From positions 588,501 to 652,500 of the forward strand of contig JADLSH010000216.1 of assembly GCA_016169945.1 (NCBI GenBank): a stretch of 64,000 bases of DNA, written 5' to 3'. Origin of the DNA: Trachythela sp. YZ-2020. Taxonomy: Eukaryota; Cnidaria; Anthozoa; Malacalcyonacea; Clavulariidae. Of the stretch, positions 12,501 to 23,300 are shown in pieces (within the stretch, counting starts at the first letter, position 1; every line of letters begins with the position of its first letter). A program made the position numbers and the translations under genes. A model generated the notes under the pieces. That model did not search any database and was not told where the DNA came from. It saw only the letters and a program-made list of their open reading frames with translations.

Positions 12501-15500
12501 GTTTTTGTTCTCTATTAACTATGGTTTACACGCTGCGATTTGTCGGGCCGATTATATATAGGCATAGAGTAAATATTATATAGAGGGTTCACTCTCTTGG
12601 GAACCTTTACATTTTTGGGGGTCGCGCATATCGCCGCATTACGCATGTTGGCAGCCATTTCTCTGGCCAGTCAATTGCTTTTTCTGGCCAATAAGCACGC
12701 CGAACTGGCTGATCCGCCATTTCTCTGGCCAGTATAAACTGCATATTTTTGCATAAAAAACCGAGGACACGTTGCACCGCTGAGTGGCCCTTCTGTATAC
12801 ATCTTTATTCTGATATAGGTTTGCTGAATCTTAATGACGAATATTTTCAGTTGATGACGTCGTGAGATCACGTTTGCACCGCGTGTTCTTCAAATATTAT
12901 TATTCATTAATTAAAAGTGCATCTGAAATCGGCCCGACAAATCGCAGGGTGTAAATGTACCTTAACTCAGTTTGAACTTGCGCATTTTTTGAAAATACTA
13001 TAACATGGAGCATAAAATGATAACTTGTCTATTTTTGACAATGAGCAATCCGTACTTGAGAGATGGATCATGTCCGTCTGGGAACCATCTGTCAATAGTG
13101 TAAACACAAGACGAACTAGCTAGAATACGAAATTGAAATTTGAAATTTTATTAAGATTTTCAAATGGCAGGTTGCTAAAAAAAAATCAGCAATCTTAAAA
13201 ACTTGAAATTACATCTAAGGGTTATGTGGTTAAAAATACTTAATTTAAAATACAACTATTTAAAAATATACTAGTCCGTGCACTTATGTCCAGACTGTAC
13301 TATAATCGAACACAAATGCGTTTTACTTGCTATCCGGTGAATCCCATTTCCAACACAATATGGAATGTAACTGTTATTAAATCGTTCGGTCCTACCTTTA
13401 AATAGAGGGTATTTCCCAGGATTTCTTAAACTGTAACTGTGTGAATTAGGACTTGGGAGCAGTTGGTTAAGTTTGTTCTCGTTTCTTAAAATTGCTCGAT
13501 ACAAGGTTAGACATGGATGTTCTCTTCGTTCATGAAGTGTTTTTAGTTCCACTTTGTCGAGAACTTCTGCATACGAGAGATGCGGAAACACAATCTTTAA
13601 AGCTCGTTGTTGGATGTGTTCAATTTGATCGGATAGAATCAATGGCAAGGAAGAATGCCAAACTTGGCAATACCGTGATCTATACTGGCAATGGTTCTGG
13701 GAACAAATCATGCTTGATATTTTCCTGATAGAACTTTCGTAGAATGCCGTATTTATACACATAGACGGATTATCCGTCAAGACGAACTACGCGCGCAAAT
13801 TCTTCTGAGTAAACGAATTGCGCACATAGTTCGTCTTGGCGCGAGATTAGTCTGTTTGCTGCGGTTTTATATAAACAGACGAATTACCAGGCGATCTTAT
13901 CTTTTCCCAAGTTCATCCTGACCAATCATCTGATTGTATTTTGATGGGGTATGAAAATGTTAACCACTCCGCATTTGATGGGGCATGAAATATTTTAACA
14001 TTGAGGGAGTATGAAATATATTTACTAAAAACAAAAAACTACCTCTATTGTGTAAAATTCTAAATTTATTCACAGTCTGAAATGTTGTTATTTATCCCCT
14101 TATCCTTCTGCAGACAGCTACTATTAAAAGTACCATTGGGGTATCTTGAGTACGTAGAAGATGGGCTCAAGCCCAAACATTTAGAGAAACTTATCATTTC
14201 AGCCAGAGACAATACAAAATATCGATATTAATAATAATAGTATACTATGATTTAAACATTTTCAGAAACCTAAACAATTGTTAGGGTCTGAGTGTCATTC
14301 ATATTCACCATATTCAGCCACAGAAACTTATTTTTTTCATGCTCTTTTGTCAGGAGGGGTGCGAAATATTTCAGAAATATTTGAATGGGGTGCGAATTTT
14401 TTTTTAGGTTTGTGTGGGGTGTCAAATATTTTTAAAAAATCATGGTTTACCCTCCGTCCCGGGGTTGTAGATACTTTATGACCAGTCCCTTATCTAGCCT
14501 AACTGCCCAACAAACAAGGCACCCCATAAACATATATATTTGATTTTAGATAACCAAGCGTCTTTGTGAAGAGCAGTTACTAACTGTACGTGGTATGGTC
14601 AGCTTCACATTTGACATGGCAAAATCTCGCTGTATCGTGCGTGCGAGGCCTGATACGACAGCAGAAACTATATGCACGGCTATCAATAGAACTAAAGTGC
14701 TTACTGCTCAACATGTTGTCAAGAACGAACGGGGCGAAGAGGTAGTTAAATAGTTAATCATCATATTATAGTTTCCCAAGTGTGATTTTTGTTGCGTAAA
14801 CAATGTTTCCTGGTTTGTCCACCTTCAGGAAACATAGCTAGGAAACAATGTTTCCTGGTTTGTCCACCTTCAGGAAACATGGCTAGGAAACAATGTTTCC
14901 TGGTTTGTCCACCTTCGAGAAACATGGCTAGGAAACAATGTTTCCTGGTTTGTCCACCTTCGAGAAACATGGCTAGGAAACAATGTTTCCTGGTTTGTCC
15001 ACCTTCAGGACACATGGCTAGGAAACAATGTTTCCTGGTTTAACCCACCTTCGGGAAAGATGGGGAAACAATGTTTCCTGGTTTAACCCACCTTCGGGAA
15101 AGATGGGGAAACAATATTTCCCACCTTTGGGAAACATGGCTAGGAAACAAGATTTTCTGATTTTTGCCCACCTTAGGCGACAATATTGATTAGTTTGCCC
15201 ACCTTCGGGGAAACATGGCTAGCCGCCTTCGGGAAACATGGTTTAAAGAATTAATTCGGAAATAACGTTTCCGCAAGAATGTATTCTAGTAATTTCCCGC
15301 GGCTTAAATTTCGCCTTAACCTAGGTGACTGTGTGTTTCAAGTCTGGCAGTCAAAATAAAAGTCAAAACAAAAGTTGCGTTCAAGACAACAGCGCTAATC
15401 TACCAGATTATCTTCCTGAAGAGGACGAAATTCCTGAATGCAAAACAGTAAGTTGTGTCATGGTGGCGATAGTAATCATGGTGGTGGGTGATGATGATGG

Positions 15501-15813
15501 TGGTGAGGATGGTATTGGTGATGAAGATGGTGATGATGATGGTGATGATGGACCTTTGATGGTATTGGTGATGATGGACCGTTGATGGTATTGGTGACGA
15601 TGGTGGTGATGATGATGATGTTTGTGGCGGTGATGATGGGTGATCAGATGGTATTGGTGATGAATGATGGTTATCCATATTACCATGGTAGCACTGCTCA
15701 CGGTCTTGATATCTTTTCAGGCGTTAGCACGAGTTAAAAAGAATGATGACAAGGAAAATCAAGGATGGTTCGGCTCTGTTGGCAGCTTCATTAGTAAAAC
15801 ATTATACTGGTGA
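9600..15813 (+). CDS. ARMC1: armadillo repeat-containing protein 1, complete in 8 exons
   Basis: ARMC1 is a small armadillo-repeat protein linked to mitochondria and their distribution. Exons: 9600-9674, 10493-10567, 10690-10781, 11453-11551, 12267-12348, 14550-14741, 15325-15447 and 15721-15813. All borders are GT-AG and phases join without a break (831 nt, 276 aa; the human protein is 282 aa). Exons 1-4 encode the armadillo part (VEHLKELSENPHNRSTIVK, then GCLAGLVLFLDNS). Exons 5-6 encode a heavy-metal-associated-like fold (KTYIIQIKGL, then GMVSFTFDMAKSRC). Exon 7 has the conserved LPDYLPEEDE. Exon 8 has the C-terminal amphipathic motif ending SFISKTLYW. The largest intron (12349-14549) contains a LINE tail. 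The 3' region was copied elsewhere in the window, including a stray exon 7 at 60549. Confidence 0.95.
10313..10372. repeat. 30-bp tandem duplication in ARMC1 intron 1
   Basis: Two adjacent identical 30-bp units beginning CCTACTCTGCAGTCCGGACC. Probably a recent slippage event. Confidence 0.85.
11656..12172. mobile_element. hAT-type MITE in ARMC1 intron 4
   Basis: Ends CAGGGGCGGCG and CGCCGCCCCTG with 8-bp target duplication CCATTGTC (11648-11655 and 12173-12180). 517 bp. It shares end sequence with 7122-7346. Non-coding. Confidence 0.88.
12494..12963. mobile_element. TIR MITE in ARMC1 intron 5
   Basis: Inverted arms around CTGCGATTTGTCGGGCCGAT, with outer ends AAGGTAC and GTACCTT. The left arm carries a small insertion. 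Non-coding. Confidence 0.65.
13271..13700 (-). pseudogene. LINE (non-LTR retrotransposon) 3' fragment
   Basis: The minus-strand translation matches the region after the reverse transcriptase domain of animal LINEs: VWHSSLP, then LSDQIEHIQQRALKIVFPH, then LHERREH, then YSLRNPGKYPLF. The 5' part is absent, as expected for a truncated insertion. It sits antisense in ARMC1 intron 5. The clade was not resolved. Confidence 0.8.
14798..15250. repeat. 45-bp minisatellite in ARMC1 intron 6
   Basis: About five clean 45-bp copies (14798-15022) of a unit containing the palindromic word GGAAACAATGTTTCC and TCCACCTTC, decaying downstream to about 15250. A rearranged copy lies at 60122-60440. The open frames on both strands result from the period being a multiple of three. 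Confidence 0.85.
15470..15665. repeat. GAT/GGT-rich low-complexity repeat in ARMC1 intron 7
   Basis: Imperfect GATGATGGT runs with a longer unit containing GGTATTGGTGATGATGGACC. Frames rich in Asp or His on the two strands are artefacts of the repeat. A copy lies at 60660-60860. Confidence 0.8.
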
Positions 15814-17280
15814 TATTCTTCACTGTAAGGCGAAGATGCTTCAGTACACATCAGATGGTTCAAAACTTCTGAAAATGTATATACAAACCTTGAACAGAAC
15901 TATACGTTATGGCAAACGACTGATTTGTGCAGAAAATGATTATACATATTGGATCAAGATTCCTTACTTTAGACGTTTTTCCATTGGTGGGTTTTAGTAA
16001 GCATCACGGGGTCTGCGATGGTGGTCAACTTCAAAAATGTTGACACTTAACGAGAAGTTACATCCCTCGCAGACAGTACTCAGTAAAACCCAGCTGTTCT
16101 AAATGATCCTGATCTTCCAGTACAGCGACTCCTTAAAGTTGCATATTGCATAGGAAATAGTAAATATAAGACTTATTTTAACAAAATTTTAAATATATAT
16201 TTACATTTAAAGAATGCATTTCAGCTTAATAAATATGCTATTGTTTATCTTAACGGAATAAGTTAGTATTGTTTTTGTCACTTCTATTTTTGTTCTGAAT
16301 TTCAACCGAACTATTTAACTAAATATAAATCTATACTTTTATAATAATTAACTATCTGTGCGTATCTTTTTATTTGGCGCTTTCATTTCCTCACTTCGTT
16401 TACGTTTCTCGTATTCGTCAGGTATATCTAAAAAAAGAATATCAGTTAGCAAGTATCAGAGATTAATGAACTTCTAAACTGAACTAACTTTATTTATACT
16501 AGATAGCTCTTACATGCAGTTCTAAACTGTTCTCCCTTAAGATCGAGTAACAGCCATCTCTTATTTTAATGCAGGAACAAACTTAAGCTAAACTAACTCT
16601 ATTTTAAATATAATATATTTGATAGTACGTTCTATCACCCTTATCAGTTCTAAACTGTTCTTCCTAGAGGTACAGTAACGTAAATCTCTTATTGGTGGGC
16701 AGGTGTAGTTTTGCTACAGGAAGACAACTAAACTATCTATATTTTTACTGGATAGCTCTATCAATTATATAAACTGTTTTTCCTAGAGGTCCAGTAAGGG
16801 TCATCTCTTCTTGGTGTAGTTTTATGACAAGAGGAAACCGAATCTAACTTCATTCATACTGGATAACCCTATCAGTTCTACGCTATATCAGTTTCAAACT
16901 ATTTTCCTAGAGGTCAAGTAAGATTACATTAAAAAACAAACGTTGCTGACCTTCGCCAGTAATATCTGAGTATTTTTGAATATATATTTTTCTCTTTGAT
17001 TCTGGCAGATGAGGAGTAAAACCTGTATGAAAAACCGAACTTTTGAACAACTTTTTACTTCAAACACATATCTCGCAACAACAGACTTATAGCAAGCTTG
17101 TCAACAAGTTGTAACAATGTTGTCATTTTATCTAGTTGCTACAAGGTTGTCATTCGCAACTTGTTAACAAGTTGTTGAATTGCGGTACAATAACAACTTG
17201 ACGTAAACAAGTCTGTTGAGCCAACAACCTTGTAGCATGTTGTCAACAAGACGTTGATAATCTGTCAACAAGCTGGGAAC

Positions 17281-17587
17281 CAGTGCTGGAAAATGTGCGG
17301 CAGCGCCAGCAGCACCGCTGCCAGGAAATTTTTGACAAAAAGTCTTCACAGGAAATTTTTATGTCTCACAGGAAATATTTGTCATTATATAAATACAAAC
17401 AACAGATAATTAGCTTGGTTGTGTATGAAATAAAATTTTAATTTTGACATATATTTACTTACTGACAGTGCCAGTAGCGGCTGGGTTGTAACATTCTGTC
17501 ATGCAGAAAATTTTAAGTCCGACATACACAGGAAATTTTTGTTTTGGGATTTTGCTGGCAGGAAGGAAAACAGATTATCTAGGCCTG
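17281..17587. mobile_element. hAT-type MITE with paralogous empty site
   Basis: Inserted between two copies of CTGGGAAC (17273-17280 and 17588-17595). The element starts CAGTGCTGG and ends TAGGCCTG. The sister copy near 50500 has a single CTGGGAAC and no insertion, so the boundaries are confirmed by comparison and the insertion is younger than the duplication. Confidence 0.85.
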
Positions 17588-18061
17588 CTGGGAACAAGCA
17601 GTGCGAACATATTCTGATAACAAGTTGACAGCATTGGGGCAAGTCTGCTGAGGGTTTGTTACAACTTGTGCGTTTTTACGTGACAGTGTAGATGATAACG
17701 TTTGAAATGAAATGAAATAAATTATAATGATCAATGAATTATAAAAGATGTGGTTAGCGCGCGAGTTAAACTGGCTATATAGCAGGTCGAGGACAGGAGT
17801 TGACTTCGGTTAGGTCATTTCTCTGTACTTGTGTATTTGTGTGATAAAATCATGCAAGTCGAAATTTGTTCTCTCCTGTGTTTTGAAGGATTTTCTTTGG
17901 GAACTCAGGTTTTCCTCCGTCGCTAAAAACTAGCCCTTAGAAATTATTAACCATAACCAACTATTAACATTCGAAGACTTGGGTCAGTAAAAGCTGTTAA
18001 GCCTTTACGTCTGACCACCTCCGTCCACCTCAGAGTGAGTAAACACACAATAATTAGACAG

Positions 18062-18275
18062 CAGGGCCGGGTGTACGAAGCCCGTTTAGCCTATCCGGTG
18101 GATAAATCGAATATATCGATCAAGTCTATACATTCATCGAACATGCAACCAAGCTGGAAATTTTTCAACTTGAATAGAACAATTGCTTGCTACTACATAT
18201 TAAATGTGAGTGTTATTTAATGTTGGCTTATCCGCCGTTTAAGCTATAAATCAGCCTTCGTACAACCCGCCCCTG
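18062..18275. mobile_element. TIR MITE (GGGC-GGTTGTACGAAG ends)
   Basis: The left end GTACGAAGCCCGTTTAGCC and the right end TTCGTACAACCCGCCCC are inverted. Copies lie at about 50957-51212 (duplicated with the block), a left half at about 3527-3660, and a diverged end near 11000. Non-coding. Confidence 0.7.
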
Positions 18276-19397
18276 TGTATTTCAGGAATGGAACCTCGCA
18301 ATCGAAACAGAGGTGAAAGAGACATGCACAATTGCACAAGCCACTCGCACTGTGAGTTAAATTTCCATATTTTACAAACCTAGATATAATTCGTAGTAAT
18401 CTTTCTCCGCCAGAAGCACAGTTATCATACACAGTAGCAGTGGTTCAAAGTCATTGTCCTATTGAAAATAGAATAGCAAATACTTTTCTTATTTGGAATG
18501 ACAGAATTATAAATTCTAAAAAACATACACTGGATAGTGGATAGTACTCCAACTGTTCTTCCTAAAGATCAAGTAAGCGTCATCTCTTATCGGTCCAGTG
18601 TCACTATACTGGAGGAAATTTAAACTAAACTAACTTTATTTAAACTGGATAACTCAATCAGGTCTGCCTAGAGGTCTAGTAAGGGCCATTCTTATTCGGT
18701 CCAGAAGCAAGTCTTCTAATTCATCACTATGTCAAAACTAAACCAACTTTATTTATACTGGATAACTCTATCAGTCCGTAGTTAATCAGTTCTAAACTGT
18801 TTTCTATATAAAGCTCCAATGTAAAGGCCATCTTTCACTGCTTCATGGTTAAATACTACGTGAGAAAACGGTAGCATGTGCATAGACGTTACTCTCACGT
18901 AAACTAGAAAACGGGAGTACGAAGAGAAAACAGGTCGAATCAAATGGAAACACTCTTCTCACGTACGAATGAGGCGGGAGGATATTATTTACTCAGGTTC
19001 TCACCAACCGCACCCCCCTCCACCCTCTCCCCCACCCGACAGGTTATAGAGAGCAGGGCTTATTGGAGGGGGGGGTTAATAAATGACTTACAATAAGTAT
19101 TATGGTCTCATACTAAGCTATTACACTGTTCGCTGCTGCAAATATTTCGAAATACATAATATTGACATGACAAAATAAAGTACAATTGAATAAGTATTAT
19201 TATATGGCAAGCGCTAGTTCCTGTAGTTTACGCCATATGATTGGCTAATCAGTGGTCCGGAAAATCACGTAATGTCCCATGGGGCATTACGAAATTTTTA
19301 ATGCCCTACAACAAAAACCAAAGTTAAAAACAAACCATATAATAAACTACTTATTTTACTACTTCTGGTTGAGCCATATAACAAACTACTTATAACT

Positions 19398-19548
19398 TAT
19401 TAACCTCAAACGTTCGGTCTTTATGGTAAAATATGAGGTCTTGTCGTATTGACCGAGCGGCGAGCGATAGCGACGTCAATACGGCAAGACCTCCGGTCTC
19501 CGGAGGTTTAATATTTTACCGTAAAGACCAAATGTTTGAGGTTAATAA
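19398..19548. repeat. fold-back MITE
   Basis: Long near-perfect hairpin. ACTTATTAACCTCAAACG at the left pairs with its complement at the right, continuing through GGTCTTTATGGTAAAATAT and GTCTTG-CGTATTGAC. Non-coding. Confidence 0.75.
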
Positions 19549-19781
19549 GTAGTTATAATTCCAATCACACATTTTATTACGGAAAGAATTCAATGTTAAA
19601 TATCAAAATGTTTGTAATTAACACTATCCTAACAGTGTTCATCACTGCATCAAAACTAACAAATTTCACCAAAATATCAACAACATCAACATGTAACAGT
19701 CAAAATCTCCAAACAAATATCAACCTATCTCCCAAAATATTTACAATTTATCATACTTAGTCAGTCATCATATTGTCATGG

Positions 19782-20300
19782 GTATCCATATGATTTTCAA
19801 GTTCACTTACAATAAATGTCAAACTCAACATCACAGACACAACAAATATACCCAATACCAGTTGGTTCTCTTGATTCTAATTCTTGACAGACATCACATT
19901 TGTAGAAGGTGCGATGGTGCTTGCCTTGCAGTGCTGTTTTAAACTTTCCAGATCAGGGAACTGTTTGTCACACATGTCACCATAATAATGATTGCACGGG
20001 CGATTTTTTACTCGCTATTTTTTGAAATGGTCAACAAACTTTGAAAATCTTTCGTGTAGCCAACCATGAACGCGCGATCCGACAGCCTGGAAAAATCGTC
20101 AAAGTTAATCGCGATAATTTCAATGAGTTGAATATTTCTCGATGAGTCGATAAAATTTTCTCTCGTGTAGCCACCATCATGTGTTGACGATTTCAAAAAA
20201 TCGCGAGTAAAAAATCGCCCGTGTAGCGGCGCCTTTAATATGCCCTTGCACATATTGTGATGGAATTTCTCTGCCACAAGTGATGCACAATAACAAGCCA
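19782..20300 (-). pseudogene. decayed C-terminal zinc-finger tail of ZNF1
   Basis: Downstream of the ZNF1 stop the minus strand still encodes zinc-binding pieces in shifted frames: a C-x2-C segment, then CDKHYKQFPDLESLKPHK, then YECDVCQELESREPTGIGY and a Cys pair before a stop. The same tail follows ZNF2 (53331-53650) and ZNF4 (62517-62850). In this copy it is split by the MITE at 19995-20223. Either the ancestral protein was longer, or this is an extra exon used by splicing. Confidence 0.6.
19995..20223. mobile_element. MITE with about 40-bp TIRs inside the ZNF1 tail
   Basis: The left arm CACGGGCGATTTTTTACTCG and the right arm are inverted for about 40 bp with a few mismatches. The word CGTGTAGC recurs inside and at the edge. 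The corresponding place after ZNF2 and ZNF4 has no such insertion, so it is specific to this copy. Confidence 0.8.
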
Positions 20301-20304
20301 TCTC

Positions 20305-23300
20305 TTAAATATGATCTTCTGTGTTGTGTCTTTTCTTGCAAACATCATATTCATCAGGTTTGTCTCCAGTATGTCTTCTTTTATGTGTTGCCAAATTATA
20401 TGGCCGAGAAAATTTCTTCTTGCAAACATCACATTCATAAGGTTTGTCTCCAGTGTGTCTTCTTTTATGTCTTGTTAAGGTGCCTGACTGTGCGAACTGC
20501 TTCTTACAAACAGCGCATTTATAAGGTTTGTCTCCAGTATGTGTTCGTTTATGTGTTGCTAAGCTGCTTGATTGAGAAAATCTTTGATTGCAAACATCAC
20601 ATCCATAAGGTTTGTCTCCAGTATGTGTTCGTTTATGTGTTGCTAAGCTGCCTGATTGAGAAAATCTTTGATTGCAAACATCACATCCATAAGGTTTGTC
20701 TCCAGTATGTGTTCGTTTATGTTTTGCAAAGCCGCTTGAATGAGAAAATCTTTGATTGCAAACATCACATTCATAAGGTTTGTCTCCTGTGTGTGTTCGT
20801 TTATGTGTTGCCAAATTATATGGCCGAGAAAATTTCTTCTTGCAAACATCACATTCATAAGGTTTGTCTCCAGTGTTTCTTTTATGTCTTGTTAAGGTGC
20901 CTGACTGTGCGAACTGCTTCTTATAAACAGCGCATTCATAAGGTTTGTCTCCAGTATGTGTTCGTTTATGTTTTGCTAAGCTGCTTGATTGAGGAAATCT
21001 TTGATTGCAAACATCACATCCATAAGGTTTGTCTCCAGTATGTGTTCGTTTATGTTTTGCTAAGCTGCCTGATTCAGAAAATCTTTGATTGCAAACATCA
21101 CATCCATAAGGTTTGTCTCCAGTATGTGTTCGTTTATGTCTTGCTAAGCTGCCTGATTGAGAAAATCTTTGATTGCAAACATCACATTCATAAGGTTTGT
21201 CTCCAGTATGTCTTCTTTTATGGCTTGCTAAGGTGCTTGAATGAGAAAATCTTTGATTGCAAACATCACATTCATGAGCTTTGTCCCTAGTGTGTGTTCT
21301 TTCAACAAGTTTCTGACCGTCAGTAGAAGACTGAAGGATTTGGAGAGACGTTCGCTTCTCACACCCTTCAAATAACGACAAACTTGAGGAGGGAGAATCA
21401 TCAGATTTGGTCTGAAAATAAGGTTAATAAATAATATGTTCAAATACGGTACATTAAATGTCCAATGACGGTTATGATTTTTCTTCAGAACTCGTCTCAG
21501 AATGCGAGAAATGCTGTTTTAAAGACCGTAGAAATTCAAAATTTTCTCAGGGATCATGCCCCCAGACCCCCTAGCATTTGTGCTGTTCCACAGTTAAAAC
21601 CCTGCCTATGCTGCTTCTTATTGTTCTCTTCTTCGAAACGTTTTCATACTACTGCAGTAAAAAAACTATGGGGTATTATATTTTCCAACTCGTACATGGG
21701 GAGGGTCATAATATTTTCATCAATTCATTGTCCATTGAAAATTTCCACCTCCCCTCTCGTCCCCTGGTAATTTATGGCAAGACCCTAAGGTCAAATTAAA
21801 ACGTGTGTTGGAATATTGAGAATCTTGGGAAATTATATTATTATTACTCGGTAATTTGGCCTTCAATGCCCCCCCAATCAACATCCCTTCGTTACAGCCC
21901 TGATTGAAGTACGGCTTGTTTCCCTTCATTATATACATGGATATAGTTTCATATATAGATATTGAAGAAGGATTTTGATAACAAGAGAAATTTAAGTAGT
22001 TTAATTTTGTTAGATCAACCAAAACAGAGCATGGAAATGCCAGAGTATCTTGACATTCGAGATATTGTAGCCACATTAATTCTGGATGTGTACAGTAATA
22101 TAATGCATGGTTGTTGTTTTGCATTCTGGTCATACATCTCTTTGACTTTATGATCACATTGGCATAATTTTTGTGACCCTCCCAGCTTTTCTGTCTATCT
22201 TTTTCATGACTGTTGAAGGGCTCAAAATCTTATGACCCTCTCCTGTTTTTCACCTCCCCTCTCCACCTGTCAACTTATGGCAAGTCCCTTAGGTCATATG
22301 GCATGGTATTTGCCATTATTAATAATGTTGTATATAAGATATTAGGATACAGTATCCAGTACATCAAGGAATTAATTAGCTTAGTAACTGGCTTAGTTAT
22401 CGCACTAGAAGAAGGATTTTCAAATCTTAAAGACAAATGTACATAGATATCGTTCAAAATTCGAGAATGTTTACTGGTAAGTATTTTAGACCATACGTTT
22501 TTTCTTTAACAGCTCCCTTAGCAATCTTCTTAATGTTAAGAGCATTTGTGAGGTCTTTCTCACAGATAAAAAGCATAAAGCCATTTGTTTTTCCCTATCA
22601 ATCCACGTTGCAGATATTTGTTTTTCGCGTAGCACAAACAAATTTGCATATAGTGATAAACCGACCTTTCAGCCTCGCTTCGCCTATTCATGATAGAGTG
22701 AATGCTGTGGAGATGCCTGTGTACGAGGCATATATTTTTGACAAAATGCTGTTTACAGATATTGCCATATAGCCATAATGACAAATGTAAACAAAATATT
22801 CTGATGAAATATTATAAATTGAGTAATATATCAAACTTCCAATCCGATGTTCTGATCACATATGATTCTTAAAGATGGTCTACAGTCCGTTCTGCGCATG
22901 CGCGGAGTTTGTTTAATTTTCGGGGACTCCTGCTGTTTCTCTCCCCAGTCTTATTCCCGTTCCATGCTCGCGTTATTTATATTACATCTTGTCCGAATTC
23001 CGAAACGATGAGCGAGCCAAAATCTTCTTCGTTTAATTCTTTATTCTTCGACTTCGGGCAGTAATATTGAGAAAAAAGCGAGCAGGAAAGAATATTACGC
23101 CAAAATTGATGCTTCCAGGATATATTTGTTCGAGAATTTTACCCGATAGAGGGAAATCAAGGCAAAACATGCCTTGAATTCAGACGCAGATGTTGCCGAA
23201 ATGCTGCTTGATCACTTCGACGCTACGGAATCCACACGGGCTTTGTGGTAAGAATTTTGCTTATACATAACAAGTTTTGAGCGACGTGGAAACCCAGGCT

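Larger units (their letters stand above)
16023..18811. repeat. segmental duplication, ARMC1 3' flank (copy 1)
   Basis: This 2.8-kb gene-free stretch downstream of ARMC1 aligns by eye with 49267-51700 in the same orientation, with few substitutions, and its start also with 61030-61246. It contains degenerate CAACAAGTTGT repeats (about 17050-17280) and the MITEs listed separately. I see no exon in it. Confidence 0.85.

Noticed and set aside
14761..15043. Repetitive proteins on both strands in ARMC1 intron 6
   Set aside because: They are translations of the 45-bp minisatellite, inside an intron defined by well-matched ARMC1 exons.
14760..15130. CRISPR-like array
   Set aside because: The units are contiguous 45-bp tandem copies with no unique spacers, in animal DNA.
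15400..15701. His/Ser-rich and Asp-rich proteins
   Set aside because: These are translations of the GAT/GGT repeat in ARMC1 intron 7.
15743..15997. A plus-strand protein overlapping ARMC1 exon 8
   Set aside because: It is out of frame with the last ARMC1 exon and runs into the 3' untranslated region. The copy at 60865 does not keep it.
20280..21290. Open frame of 336 codons antisense to the ZNF1 fingers, and similar frames opposite ZNF2, ZNF3 and ZNF4
   Set aside because: The 84-bp finger unit is a multiple of three, so one antisense frame stays open by repetition. The product ([16 protein letters not shown] repeats) is only the complement of the linker.
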